A stretch of DNA of 64,000 nucleotides from Annona cherimola (GCA_030490835.1 CM059971.1:40906012-40970011); one strand, 5' to 3'. Positions 36,180-47,752 are shown, numbered from the stretch's first letter. Numbers and translations are program-made. Notes: a model not told the origin generated them from the letters alone.

Positions 36180-37550
36180 CAGGTGTTTAATTTTTAGCAT
36201 TCCAGCATATATGCAGCTGTCCATGCACCGTCCACGACTTCTTTTCATTTTCGTTTCTTTTTTTTTATCCGCGTTAATAAATTAATTCATAACTGCCTAC
36301 ATACACACTTATATATTATGAAAATTTTTCTTATTAATATATATACAATTGCTCAAAAAATGCACCTTTCGAAATTTTGTAAAAAATTTGTTTTATTTTA
36401 ATTGACTAATTCATATTTGGACGAAAAATCTCTTTTTAAAATTTTGGAGACATGTTTTCTAAAATTTAATTCCTTCATTAAATTGGGCTTATTAATTTAA
36501 GATTTTCCTTAAAATTTCACCTTAATCGGAGTTGTGTACCTATTTTTATTTAATTATTGAAAAATGGACATATATATATATGTCTCCACAAAATTCACAT
36601 ATATTTCAAATGTGAATTTTGAAATTTTCATAATTATTCTAAATAATTCTTCATAACCCATAAAATTTTTCATCTTGAAATAATTATGATAGACCAACTT
36701 ATAGCCTTTTGAAGCTAATTCATAACATTAATTATGATAATAATATTTTTAATCATAATTTTCAAAATTCCACCTTTGATCACTTAAGTTGCCTCATGCT
36801 CAAGATATCCTTAAAGTTTCATCTCAATTGGTCTTATACACATTAAAATATTAATTAACTAATCAATTATGCAAAAATAATAAAATATCTACTGGACGGC
36901 AATTATTTTTCATAATCTATTCCGTCTAGATTAAAGAGCATACAATTTAATACTTCCTATCAAATTCTCATGTCAATCCGAGTTATACATGCTTAGATTT
37001 AATGAGAATAGTATGGATGAATATAAGCCTTCAATTAAGACCCCTAATTGGCCAAAAATTCTCTATTTATTTTTATTTTTCCATAAGGTCCATAAATTTA
37101 AACAATTTCAATTTGTATAATTCAAAATTTTGAAATTCCTTTTCAAAAAATTTGTAAAAATTCATTTCCATATCTAATATTTATGAAATCATAAATTACC
37201 CTCCATTTTCTTATAAATCTCAAATGTAAGCTTCGTAAATTCCAATTAAGTCCCATTTTCGTCTCTACACCCATTTTGTCCTTTTGTGGGAAGCTTCCTT
37301 TTTCATTTTTTATGATTAAGTTAATCCAGAGTGATTAACTTATCACTTTATCTTAACCACATGGTTACTATGCATGTTTCGCTATTCACATTTACTATTC
37401 ATTTGAAATTATATTTCATAATTAATTATTCGATCCTTCAATTCCATATATTACGAAAATCGTATATTTATTTCATATAAAAGTCAATACATTACCTAGG
37501 GTTCATGACCTTAGGGTTTCATACATTATCATAAAATTTGGGGTTCCACA
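36180..37550 (-). mobile_element. F1 LTR fragment, minus strand
   Basis: Read on the minus strand it begins TGTGGAACCCC at 37550 and runs about 1.4 kb with F1 features: GAATAGTAA repeats near 37380, GGACG-type motifs near 36225 and 36895. It is the first part of an LTR. The left part is missing where the MITE cluster begins, so the 36180 edge is approximate. It abuts the plus-strand LTR at 37551, into which it probably inserted. No coding. Confidence 0.7.
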
Positions 37551-40045
37551 AAGGGTCAAGATGAAACGTTGGTTGGATATCAAAAAGGTAGCCCACCTTT
37601 TTCATTAATTATATTTGACTTTTGGGTTAAATTTAATTAATTAAAAATAAAAATAATTAATACAAAATCAGCACAAGGCTCAAGGAGGGCAGGGGCATGA
37701 GATTTGGAGCCAAAATCAATGGCCCAAAATCATCCTCATCAAGAACCAACGGTTGAGATTTAATTAGCTTAAAATAATTAATTTTAATAAATCATAAATC
37801 ATAAATAAATAGCTACAGCTAGGGGGCGTGAACAGTATCCAAGGGGGCTGCACATTGCTCAAGACAATTCATGGGATTTGGAAAAAAATATTTAGAATTT
37901 AATACATGGAGCAAGGGGGTAAATTATAATTTAATGAAAAATGTCACACTATGAATAGGGAAGCATGGTGAACGTCCAAATGCACAAATCCCAGCTCCAT
38001 TGAGCATTTCCAACTCCCAAAATTCGTTTGTTGCCTTAGAGAGAGAAGGAGAGAAGGAAAGAGAGAGAAAGGCCAAGTAGGAGGAGAGTTTTTCTACTTG
38101 AGGTAAGGGAATTCTTCCCAAATTTCTTTTGGGTGTTAAGTAGGGTAAAACCATGCTTAGATAATGCCTAAGCATAAAAAAAAGTGTAGTTACCATGCCA
38201 AATTGGAATTATGCCTAAACATTGAAAATTTGGAGCGAAGATAGAGTATTTAGGAAAATAACGTATGATATGTGAAAATAATGCTCCAAAATTGCTACAT
38301 GATGATTTTTGATGAATATTTATGATATTTATGATGTTGAAATAATGATATATTAATTTCATGATTTTTGGATTTAAGAATTATGCTTAAGTGAAATTAT
38401 GTTGAATTTTAGTATATGGAGAAAATAATTTAATTAGCTAAGTTAATGATGATAAATTCAAAATTCATAAATTTTTCCATGATATACTAACTGAGAGCTA
38501 TGTCATTGTATTTTTTGTTTTTGGAAAAAATGTTAATTTTTAAAACCCATGAACAGTAACCAACACACTGTGAACAGTAACCTTGGATGAACAGTAACCT
38601 GCTACAATAAATGTGAATAGTAACTATGAACAGTGAACAACGTGATTTGGGAAAAATTAAGATTTATTTTTATAAGGATGTATGGATTTAATTTTTAAGA
38701 ATTTATGGATAAAAATCCGTATGAGGTAATGACCAAGTATTTATAAAGGGATAACCTCGATAAAAATAAGGTAATATGTGATCATAAAGCATGCATAGAA
38801 AGCAATCTAAGACATTGAATAGATGGATAAAATATCTAATTTCCTTGTATAGGGAGAGGAAAGGAGAAGGTTGAGGACAAGGGCTGAGAAGCTGAGCAAG
38901 CAAACCCTTTTGAAAATGTGTTTTATTCTCAAGTATTTATGAAATGTGTTTAAGGGTGGTCATTCCTATAAAGTTTTGAAATGATGAAAGTTTATGAGTT
39001 TTTATGAAAAGTCATGCCGGCATATTTATATCATGTGATGTTCATGGACATGTGCACATGTATGATGCTTAATGAAGAAGCTTTAGTGGAGGTAGAAAGT
39101 CGATCAGAGGGTCCCCCTTCAGTATTGCCGAGTCGTATGGGCTGTGTGCCAGCGGCGTCCTCCCAAGAGGTGGAGGCAAAGGAATGTTATGTGTGAATGA
39201 ATGCATTGCATTTTCATACATGGATTGAAAAGGAAAGCATGGATTTGAAATGATGTTTTAAAAGGATGGTGGAAATAATTCTCTACATGAGAATGACAAG
39301 TCACCTGGTGTAAGAGGTATATAATGCCGGGAGAATCAAAAGTCATGCATGTAGGAGACCAGGTAGGCTAATCAATGTAAAGGATGCAAGGTCCCCTTGA
39401 CAAGACCAAGTCGGAGAAGCCGGCGTAATGAACTATGTTATGTGAGATGTTTCCCAGGCTAGCGTACCCACACACGAAGGTTTATGTCAGAAATGAAAAG
39501 GAAGCATTTGCACATCCAATGTTTATAAAACGATTTTTATGAAAAGGTTTCTGTACATTTGATAGTTGATCACTTGGTAAGTGTCTTCTATCGAATGAAG
39601 AGGAATGCATTTAAATGAAAGAAAAATGCTTGCTTATTGAGTTTTGACTCATGTTTTGTTTTCCCAACCTTAGACAGGTGTAGAAAAAGCCAAGAGATGA
39701 AAGGCATGTGTTGCTAAAGGAAAACAAAAATCTACAAAGGTTAGTAGATTTTTGTATGAATAGATGCCCTAATGGGATATGATGAAAAAAGACATAGGTT
39801 GTATAAAATTATGAAGTTATGAATAATATGAGAAGTTGATGATTTATGATGATATGAATAAGTCCATTATGAATGATGATGAGTATATGTTTATATGATG
39901 AAAGAAAAGAAAAAGAAATAAATTTTTTTGGATGAGATCTAATTAAGAACCCGCCGCGTGATCACGACAACAATCCTGAGTCACATTTACCAATCAACAA
40001 GATCCCGGAGTAAGGCTTCTAGGCACCCCGGTTCGGGGCACCACA
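37551..40045 (+). repeat. F1 5' LTR, start missing
   Basis: It aligns with 41370-43528 and ends GGGGCACCACA. The TATA box is altered to TATGAATA (37949-37956). The GC-rich module is at 39070-39185 and the TGAGT/ACTCA dyad at about 39638-39652. A 60-codon frame at 39014-39196 lies in the GC-rich module. Confidence 0.87.
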
Positions 40046-40944
40046 GAAATTGGTATCAGAGCAAGGATTGGTAAATAGGCGGGAGAATGAGAAAATAAAG
40101 GATGATGAAAGGATAGGTCTGATACCACGGAAGATGGTATCAGAGCAAGGATTGGTAAATAGGCATGGAAAGAGAAAATTATGGATGATAGTAAATGCGT
40201 GATACCACAGAAGTTGGTATTAGAATACGAATTTATAGAGAGGCAAAGATAATGTCTAGATCTATATGTTTATGAAGCTATGATGCTTTTTATGATGAGA
40301 CAAGAATGATATGATATCAAGGAATGGTAGATGAGTATAGAAAGAGTAAATGAAAAGAAAGAAAATGTATAATACCACAGGAAGTTATATCATAGCAATA
40401 ATTGGGAGATAGATGTAGAAAGAATAAATGAATGGAAGAAATAAAATCATGATATTTATATATCATGATATAGAATTTGAATGACATGGATCAAGGAAGA
40501 AAGGAAATTGTTTGGGATTAATTTCTAATCTTGATGCATTTGAAGATAGGTGCGAGAGGATTATCTCTCCACGATAATGATGAAAGGGATGATAAAGGCC
40601 CTTTCTGGTTTACAGAAACTGGAAAGGAGGATAAGGAAAGAAATATTTTATACTAACTTAGTTAGTAGTCTACGCTAGTATAACCTAGTTGTAGACACTA
40701 TAGACGAAGTTAGCAAAAGTTTCTTCTGACTTTTGAAAAAAATCAATGATGTTTTGATAATCTTTGCTATAAAATTAAATTTACATATATATGTCATGTG
40801 TATATGGAAAGAGAGCAGTGGATATTGACCTCTTTATTAGAGATGATTGATGATTGATGATATGATAAGATGAAAATTGCGCAGCAGAAGCGTAATGGAA
40901 AATGACAGGTTTTGAGACAAAACCTAATGTAAGTGGGGGAAGAT
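40046..40944 (+). other. F1 internal region with five PBS-unit copies
   Basis: 899 bp. The PBS TGGTATCAGAGC is at 40051-40062, an exact second copy at 40135-40146, a third, TGGTATTAGAAT, at 40215-40226, and weaker copies near 40310 and 40386. Spacing is about 75-95 bp and each is followed by a GGATTGGTAAATAGGC-like flank. The PPT AGTGGGGGAAGAT runs to 40944. I see no gag or pol trace. An 82-codon frame (40781-41029, minus) spans the PPT/LTR junction and is not a gene. Confidence 0.87.
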
Positions 40945-43528
40945 TGTGAAACCCCGATCTTGGAGGCCTGTATGAAACCCTAGATAATGTATTGATCCTT
41001 ATATAAAATATATGGATGATATTTTGCAATATATGGAATTGGAAGATTAAATAATGAATTATGAAATGTAAATTCGGATGAATAGTGAAACGTGAATAGT
41101 AACTGTGGGATTAAGGAATATGTTAAGTTATTCACTTTGGATTAACTTCATCATAAAAGACAAAAAAGGAAGCTTCCCACAAAAGCACAAAATAGCCACT
41201 TTTTGATTTATTTAGTATTTTCGGATTTTTAGTGGATTTTTGAGAGAAAATGAAGAAAAATTCATAACTTGCAATCCGGACGTCGGATTAAAGTGAAATT
41301 TTTTATGGATGGCCAAATATTTATGATGAACATGATGAATGTTTTAAGATTTGATGAAAATCATGAATTAAGGGTCAAGATGAAACGTAGTTCGGAGATG
41401 AAAAAGGTAGCTCACCTTTTTCATTAATTACATTTGAATTTTGGGTTAAATTTAATTAATTAAAAATCAAAATAATTAATGCAAAATTAGCACAAGGCTC
41501 AAGGAGGGCAGGGGCATGGGATTTGGAGCCAAAATCAATGGCCCAAAATCATCCTCATCAAGAATCAACTGTTGAGATTTAATTAGCTTAAAATAATTAA
41601 TTTTAGTAAATCATAAATCATAAATAAATAGCTACAACTAGGGGGTGTGAACAGTATCCAAGGGGGCTGCACATTACTCAAGACAATTCATGGGATTTGA
41701 AAAAAATATTTAGAATTTAATACATGGAGCAAGGGAGGTAAATTATAATTTAATGAAAAATGCCACACTATAAATAGGAAAGCATAGTGAACGTCCAAAG
41801 GCACAAATCCTAGCTCCATTGAGTGTTTCCAACCCCAAAATTCGTTTGTTGCCTTAGAGAGAGAAGGAGAAGAGAAAGAGAGAGAAAGGCCACGTAGGAG
41901 GAGAGTTTTTCTACTTGAGGTAAGAGAATTCTTTCCAAATTTCTTTTTACTGTTAAGTAGGGTAAAACCATGCTTAGATAATGCCTAAGCATAAGAAAAT
42001 AAGTTTAGTTACCATGCCAAATTGGAATTATGCCTAAACATCAAAAATTTGGAGTGAAGATAGAGTATTCAGGAAAATAACGTATGATATGTGAAAATAA
42101 TGCTCAAAATTGCTACATGATGATTTGTGATGAATATTTATGATAGTTATGATGTTAAAAAAATGATATATTAATTTCACGATTTTTGGATTTAAGGATT
42201 ATGCTTAAGTAAAATTATGTTGAATTTTAGTATATGGAGAAAATAATTTAATTAGCTAAGTTAATGATGATAAATTCAAAATTCATGAATTTTTTCATGA
42301 TATACTAACCGATAGCTATGTCATAGTATTTTTTATTTTTGGAAAAATGTTAATTTTTGAAACCCATGAACAGTAACCAACATGCTATGAACAGTAATCT
42401 CGGATGAACAGTACCCTGCTACAGTAAACGTGAACATTAATCATAAACAGTAACTATGAATAGTGAACAGCGTGATTTTGGGAAAAATTAAGATTTATTT
42501 TTATACGGATGTATGAATTTAATTTTTAAGAATTTATGGATAAAAATCCGTATAAGGGGGTAATGACCAAGTATTTATAAAGGGATAACCTCTATAAAAA
42601 TGAGGTAATATGTGATCATAAAGCATGCATGGAAAGCAATCTAAGACATGGAATAGATGGATAAAATATCTAATTTCCTTATATAGGAAGAGGAAAGGAG
42701 AAGGCTGAGGACAAGGGCTGAGAAGCTGATCAAGCAAACCCTTTTGAAAATGTGTTTTATTCTCAAGTATTTATGAAATGTGTTTAAGGGTGGTCATTCC
42801 TATAATGTTTTGAAATGATGAATGTTTATGAGTTTTTATGAAAAGTCATGCCGGCATATTTATATCATGTGATGTTCATGGACATGTGCACATGTATGAT
42901 GCTTAATGAAGAGGCTTTAGTGGAGGTAGAAAGTCGATCAGAGGGTCCCCCTTCAGTATTGCCGAGTCGTATGGGCTGTGTGCCAGCGGCGTCCTCCCAA
43001 GAGATGGAGGCAAAGGAATGTTATGTGTGAATGAATGCATTGCATTTTCATACATGGATTGAAAAGGAAAGCATGGATTTGAAATGATGTTTTAAAAGGA
43101 TTGTGCAAACAATTCTCTACATGAGAATGACAAGTCACTTGGTGTAAGAAGTATATAATGTCAGGAGAATCAAAAGTCATGCATATAGGAGACCAGGTAG
43201 GCTAATCAAGGTAAAGGACGCGAGGTCCCCTTGACGAGGGCAAGTCAGAGAAGCTGGCGTAATGGACCATGCTATGTGAGATGTTTCCCAGGCTAGTGTA
43301 CCCACACACGAAGGTTTATGTCAGGAATGGAAATGAAGCATTTGCACATCCAATGTTTATGAAACTATTTTTAAGAAAATGTTTCTGTGCATTTGATAGT
43401 TGATCACTTGGTTAGTGTCTTATATCGAATGGAGAGGAATGCATTTAAATGAAAGAAAAGTGCTTGCTTATTGAGTTTCGACTCAGGTTTTGTTTTCCCA
43501 ACCTCAGACAGGTATAGGGAAAGCCAAG
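40945..43528 (+). repeat. F1 3' LTR, end missing
   Basis: It begins TGTGAAACCCCGATC after the PPT and stops at CCAAG (43524-43528), where a minus-strand F1 LTR starts. It contains CACTATAAATAGG (TATA at 41769-41776), a GAGAGAGAAAGG leader, TGAACAGTAA repeats (42363-42470) and the GC-rich module (42905-43015). Confidence 0.87.
41769..41776 (+). promoter_or_regulatory. TATA box of the F1 LTR
   Basis: TATAAATA stands 824 bp into the LTR, the same offset as TATAATA in the solo LTR at 12907. A GAGA-rich leader follows. The four array LTRs lack this segment. Confidence 0.6.
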
Positions 43529-43949
43529 TGTGGCACCCTGACCCGGGTGCCTAGAAGCCTTACTCCGGGATCTTTATTGATTGGTAAACATGACTCAGGA
43601 TTGTTGCCCTGATCACACGGCAGGATTTTTAATTGGATCTAGTCCAAATTTTTTTTTCTTTCCTTGCTTTTCTTTCATCACATAACAAACACTTGTCATC
43701 AACTTTACCCATGATACTCATAATATCTCATTGCATAATATCATATCATCATATATGAACACATTCTTGACATCAATTTCACATATATTATTCATATCAT
43801 AATAACTGGCTTATCTACCTCACAAGTTCTTTCAATCTAAACATTTCATACATACATATTTTGAAAATTCTATATAATCATTCATACCATATACTGACCA
43901 GCTTGTTGAAAAGTTTTCTTCATACTCTTTTTCTTTCCTACATAGCCTG
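43529..43949 (-). mobile_element. F1 LTR end, minus strand, left of Copia A
   Basis: Reads TGTGGCACCCTGACC from 43529, the reverse of an LTR end, and matches 5228 onward (AATTGGATC.AGTCCAAA, then the AT-rich part). It continues at 55034-55253 after the Copia A insertion, and probably beyond the window after Copia B. Confidence 0.75.
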
Positions 43950-45813
43950 TGTTTGTCCCGAGTTTATGGCAATTACCCAAGAGGGGAGGGGTGAATTGAG
44001 TATTTAAAAATTTAAAACTTTAATTAGAGATTTTACCTTGATTTAGTTTAAACCCCTTTAATGAAACAAATAGAAAGTAATAAGATAATCAAAGCGAAAA
44101 TAAAAAACAATAGACAAGATTTATAGTGGTTCGGGCAACCTTTTCCTACTCCACTCTTCCAAGCTCACACTCCCTTTTGACTTCGGTTTCACTATGTATT
44201 CCGCGAATACAACTAGAGTCTCCACTCTCTTCTAGATTCTAGCTCTAGGGGGCATAAACAACCAGAGCTTCCGCTCTCTTCTAAAATCTAGCTCTAGGGG
44301 GCGTGTATAACAAGCAACACAAGTAGGTGATGAGTTACACTCCAATCACAACCCTACTTGCTATATCTTGGTTTAAAACACCAAACTCAAACCAAGCACT
44401 AAAATCAAATAACAAGATGTAATAGAAGAAATCTACACTTTACAGAATTGTGTAGCAAATTTCAGCTCGAGGAAGAATCTGTAGAAGCAACGAAACGTAT
44501 TGCGTTGAAGCAAACAGCAACTTTGAAGCTTGTTCTTCCTTTGAAAGTGTATAGATCACTCAATTGTAGAGAAAAGTGGATTGAAACTCTTAGTAGTACT
44601 TCTTTCCTCTTTTTCAGCTCTGTCTTGTATGTATTCATGTTTGCTTGAGTGTCTATATATAGAGGAGGGAGAATTTTGAACGTTATAGAGCTGGTTGGCG
44701 TGTAATAAATGTTCCAACGTTAAAAAATTCGAACGTTACGTCTCCTAGTCGCAGGTGGAGTCGACTTCGTGTGCGACTTCACTCAAGTCGCATGCTGGAG
44801 TCGACTTCGTGTGCGACTTCAGCTGTTCTTCGGTTTCCGAGTTTGTCTTCTGGGTCGACTTGGTTTGAGACTTGGCCTCAAGTCGATCTTGGAGTCGACT
44901 TGGGGTGCGACTTGGCTATTTCCTTGTGCCAAGTCAGTTTGTCTTTGTTGAGGCGTCTCTTGCTTGCTTAACTTCTTCTTCTTCTTTTGTCTTTCAATAC
45001 TAGGAACTTATTTGTACAAAATTTCTTTAGCTTTAAGTCTCGAGAACTTGAAGAACTTGAATCTTGTATGAACAAATCCAACTTTGATTTGGAATGAATG
45101 AATCCATGTGTCCTGCTTGCTTTAAACTTGGATTAGTCTTCATATATTCAACTTTGAGAAATTTGAGTCGTCTTCATCTTCTATTTTATCTTGAAGTGGA
45201 CTCGGTCTTCGATTTGATCTTAAAAATCTGTCTGATCATGTTGAAGTTGATGCTTGAGTCGACTTTGCCTGCGACTTCACCTAAGTCGCACGTGGAGTCG
45301 ACTTAGGTTGCGACTTCAAAAAGTTTTGCTACTTGATTCAACGTTGGAGGAAAGTTGTTGCTTGAAGTCGATACTAGAGTCGACTTCGTCTGCGACTTCA
45401 CCCAAGTCGCAAGTGGAGTCGAGTTCGTCTGCGACTTCAGTTGTTCTGTCTTCCAAAATCAACGCTGGAAGGGAAATGCTGCTCCAAGTCGATTCTGGGG
45501 TCGACTTCGTCTGCGACTTGGCCTCAAGTCGCAAGTGGAGTCGACTTCATCTGCGACTTCGGATGTTCAAATCCCCAATTTCAACGCTGTCAAAAAATGC
45601 CTGTTGAAGTCGCTTGTGGAGTCGACTTCGGGATCGACTTCGCCTAAGTCGAAGTCGGAGTCGACTTGATGATCGACTTGGTTTGATTTTTCATTCCTTA
45701 AATATATTCACAAAACTCATTAATAATCATAACGTACTCAAATTTGTATTTGTTAATCATCGAAACTTGTGCTTTGGTTAATTTGTTTTTCGATTTAACT
45801 ATTGTTTCCAACA
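43950..45813 (-). repeat. Copia A 3' LTR
   Basis: 1864 bp, TGTTTGTCCC to TTTCCAACA on the plus strand. It aligns with 53213-55028 but has an extra copy of a roughly 58-bp unit around 44215-44308 (the CTCTTCTAGATTCTAGCTCTAG part), explaining the length difference. GTCGAC dyads lie at 44755-44915 and 45190-45690. ORFs at 44448-44648 and 44769-45669 are LTR or dyad by-products. Confidence 0.92.
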
Positions 45814-45830
45814 ATCTCCCCCTTTTTGAT
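45814..45830 (-). other. Polypurine tract of Copia A
   Basis: The minus strand reads AAAAAGGGGGAGAT directly before TGTTGG at 45813. A second, similar tract, CAAAAGGGGGAGAT, lies at about 46127-46140. Multiple PPT-like tracts are a Sirevirus trait. Confidence 0.85.
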
Positions 45831-46144
45831 GATTGACAAAACTAATTTGAGTTTGTACCTTTCAAAGATGTCATATTTATTATACTTTGTTCAAATATTC
45901 AATAACTTCCAAAACAGAGCATAAAACAGAGTAAACAGATAATTTCCAAAATAGAGCAAACTTAATCAGAGCATAGAACAAAGCATAATTCAAACTTTTT
46001 TATATTAGCATAATTCATACAGATTACAGTGCAAAGTAAAAAGAAACCTATATACAAGCTACCCAACCCAAAAAGAACTTAAGAAATCTAAATTTAACTC
46101 CTAAAAACTCAACCTACTCTTATCCTATCTCCCCCTTTTGTCAA

Positions 46145-46714
46145 TCAGGCAAAATAAGAATCAATTACCAAGGATTTGGTGAATTGAAACTTGAAAATGG
46201 GATATGAATTTTGGGTAGGTTTGATGGGTCGAATATGGGCAGAAGAATAAAAGGATGAAACGGGTGCTGGGGTAGCATCTCGATGAACTGATCCGGTATC
46301 AAACGGATCTAGTTCGGGTATGGGCTTATTTCGATGATGCCCGGATGCCAGGTGGTTGCGAATGGTTTGAAGCCCCCGATCTATACGATCTTGGTGTAAA
46401 TGCATATCTGTTATGGCATTTTGGACCTCGGTAATTTGGCTAGTTAATCATTCCTCTAGCTGCTCAAGATGGACTCGAATGGCATTCACCAAAGTGTCCC
46501 ATGATGGGGGATGTGGTGCAAGATCTGGAAATTATGAACCATGAGGTGAGCAGGAGCCGTGTGACACGGGTGAGGCTGGCTCCTCCGGAGCAGGTTACTC
46601 ACCCTCTGGTGGCGAGGGCTGCTCCCCCTGACTTTGTGCATGTCCGGCCTCTTTTGGAGCTAGCTCCCCCATCCGTTCCCGAATCCTGTCTTCTCTGAAC
46701 TGCTCCAAATTAAT
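46145..46714 (-). pseudogene. C-terminal remnant of the extra ORF, in frame after stops
   Basis: Beyond the stop at 46717-46715 the same frame continues as coding-like sequence to about 46145: a Glu/Arg-rich stretch (EQFREDRIRERMGEL), a Pro/Glu/Ser-rich stretch, then an amphipathic Gln/Ile/Leu part (46405-46145). Four in-frame stops interrupt it, near 46715, 46601, 46537 and 46450. This suggests the original protein was 150 or more residues longer, with a coiled-coil-like tail. Confidence 0.55.
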
Positions 46715-47752
46715 TTACATCCTTTGGAGCAATGCCTTATTGATGGCATTTGTTGATTTTGGGACTTCAAAAGGTTCACCGTCGATATCCACATTGTAGT
46801 ATTCCAGGATCTTCGTGATCCATGTCCCATAGGGTAGAACTCCTCGTGGGTTATCCTTTCGAGATGCCAAGGCTTCTAAAAATAATCTTGGTAAGCTGAC
46901 CTTGACCTTATTTACTACTTTCCACAAAATCCCAGCTTCTTGTGGATTTAGCTGATTTCTGCCTCCACCTTTAGGGTATATGCAATGTGCAATGAGAAAT
47001 CTGAGCACCCTAAGTCTGGGAGATAAATCCATATAATGTAGAAACTTAACTCCCGGGTGATATTTGTTGCTCCTTGTTAGCTCATTATACATCTTGTCTA
47101 GTGTGAGATCTGCAGGAATTGGTTCATCTTCAAATGGAACCTCGAGAATTCTACCTATCTGTATTTCTGCTTCTGTTTGATCTGGGGCTACCATTGTCCC
47201 CAAGAATATCTCAACTCCTTTGACGAAGGTTGAAAATTTTTCATCAACCCACAGATAATAGAATATCCTTGATATGTCAGGATATATTCTGTCATCTGAT
47301 TTTAGCAAATTTGTCCAGCCCTGATGATCTAGCAGTTCTTTTATATCAAACTCATAATCACTGAGAAACTTGAAGTCTATGATTTTTGGAATGAATACCT
47401 TCCATTCATAGAATGATTTATAGAATTGGTTGTGTTGTAATTCAATTTTGAAATACGTAGTAGGCATCTTCAAGACTTGACCCTTGGTAACAGGAGTTCC
47501 TCTTCTCCTATCTCCTGCGTTAGTACTACTAGTTTGATTTTCGAACCCTTGAGCTCCTGTTGTAGATGGAGTAGCAGTCTGGAACCGAACCCGTCGACCT
47601 ATGGAAGTTGATGGTTCTTCCCTGGTTCTTTTTGCAGGAGTCCGTTGTTTCCTAGGAATGTCTTCCTCAATTTGGGAGTTTATTTGTCTAGGTACGGGCC
47701 TTAGTGATGGCTTTGACATAGCTAGCTTAGGAATCCGAGGTTTAGGAGCCAT
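46715..47752 (-). CDS. Extra ORF of Copia A, 345 aa, plant-transposon-type protein
   Basis: This minus-strand frame lies between RNase H and the 3' LTR and has no counterpart in Copia B. The frame is open from 48154 (479 codons), but the first 134 codons are an S/F/L/P-rich read-through of a CT-rich leader, so I prefer the ATG at 47752. The protein starts with a basic, Pro-rich region (MAPKPRIPKLAMSKPSLRP), then a Thr/Ser-rich linker, then a folded-looking domain of about 230 residues with LSPRLRVLRFLIAHCIYPKG and LPYGTWITKILEYYNVDIDG. From memory this resembles the plant-only 'putative plant transposon protein' domain (PF20167), of unknown function. It differs in frame from pol, so simple stop read-through cannot express it. 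It is probably truncated: the frame resumes past 46715. A captured gene or an env-position ORF are both possible. Confidence 0.65.
   Translation of the reverse strand: MAPKPRIPKLAMSKPSLRPVPRQINSQIEEDIPRKQRTPAKRTREEPSTSIGRRVRFQTATPSTTGAQGFENQTSSTNAGDRRRGTPVTKGQVLKMPTTYFKIELQHNQFYKSFYEWKVFIPKIIDFKFLSDYEFDIKELLDHQGWTNLLKSDDRIYPDISRIFYYLWVDEKFSTFVKGVEIFLGTMVAPDQTEAEIQIGRILEVPFEDEPIPADLTLDKMYNELTRSNKYHPGVKFLHYMDLSPRLRVLRFLIAHCIYPKGGGRNQLNPQEAGILWKVVNKVKVSLPRLFLEALASRKDNPRGVLPYGTWITKILEYYNVDIDGEPFEVPKSTNAINKALLQRM

Larger units (their letters stand above)
37551..43528 (+). mobile_element. F1 non-autonomous element, both LTRs interrupted
   Basis: Order: 5' LTR lacking its first 425 bp (37551-40045), PBS, an 899-bp internal region, PPT, and 3' LTR lacking its last 351 bp (40945-43528). 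Each missing end coincides exactly with the terminus of an oppositely oriented F1 LTR (37550 and 43529), so two minus-strand insertions most simply explain both. No coding sequence. Confidence 0.85.

Noticed and set aside
37551..43528. Inversion of an F1 element inside a minus-strand F1 element
   Set aside because: An inversion would leave the complementary pieces (LTR 425 to 1 on the right, end to 2584 on the left) at the flanks; the observed flanks are the opposite ends. Two insertions fit better.
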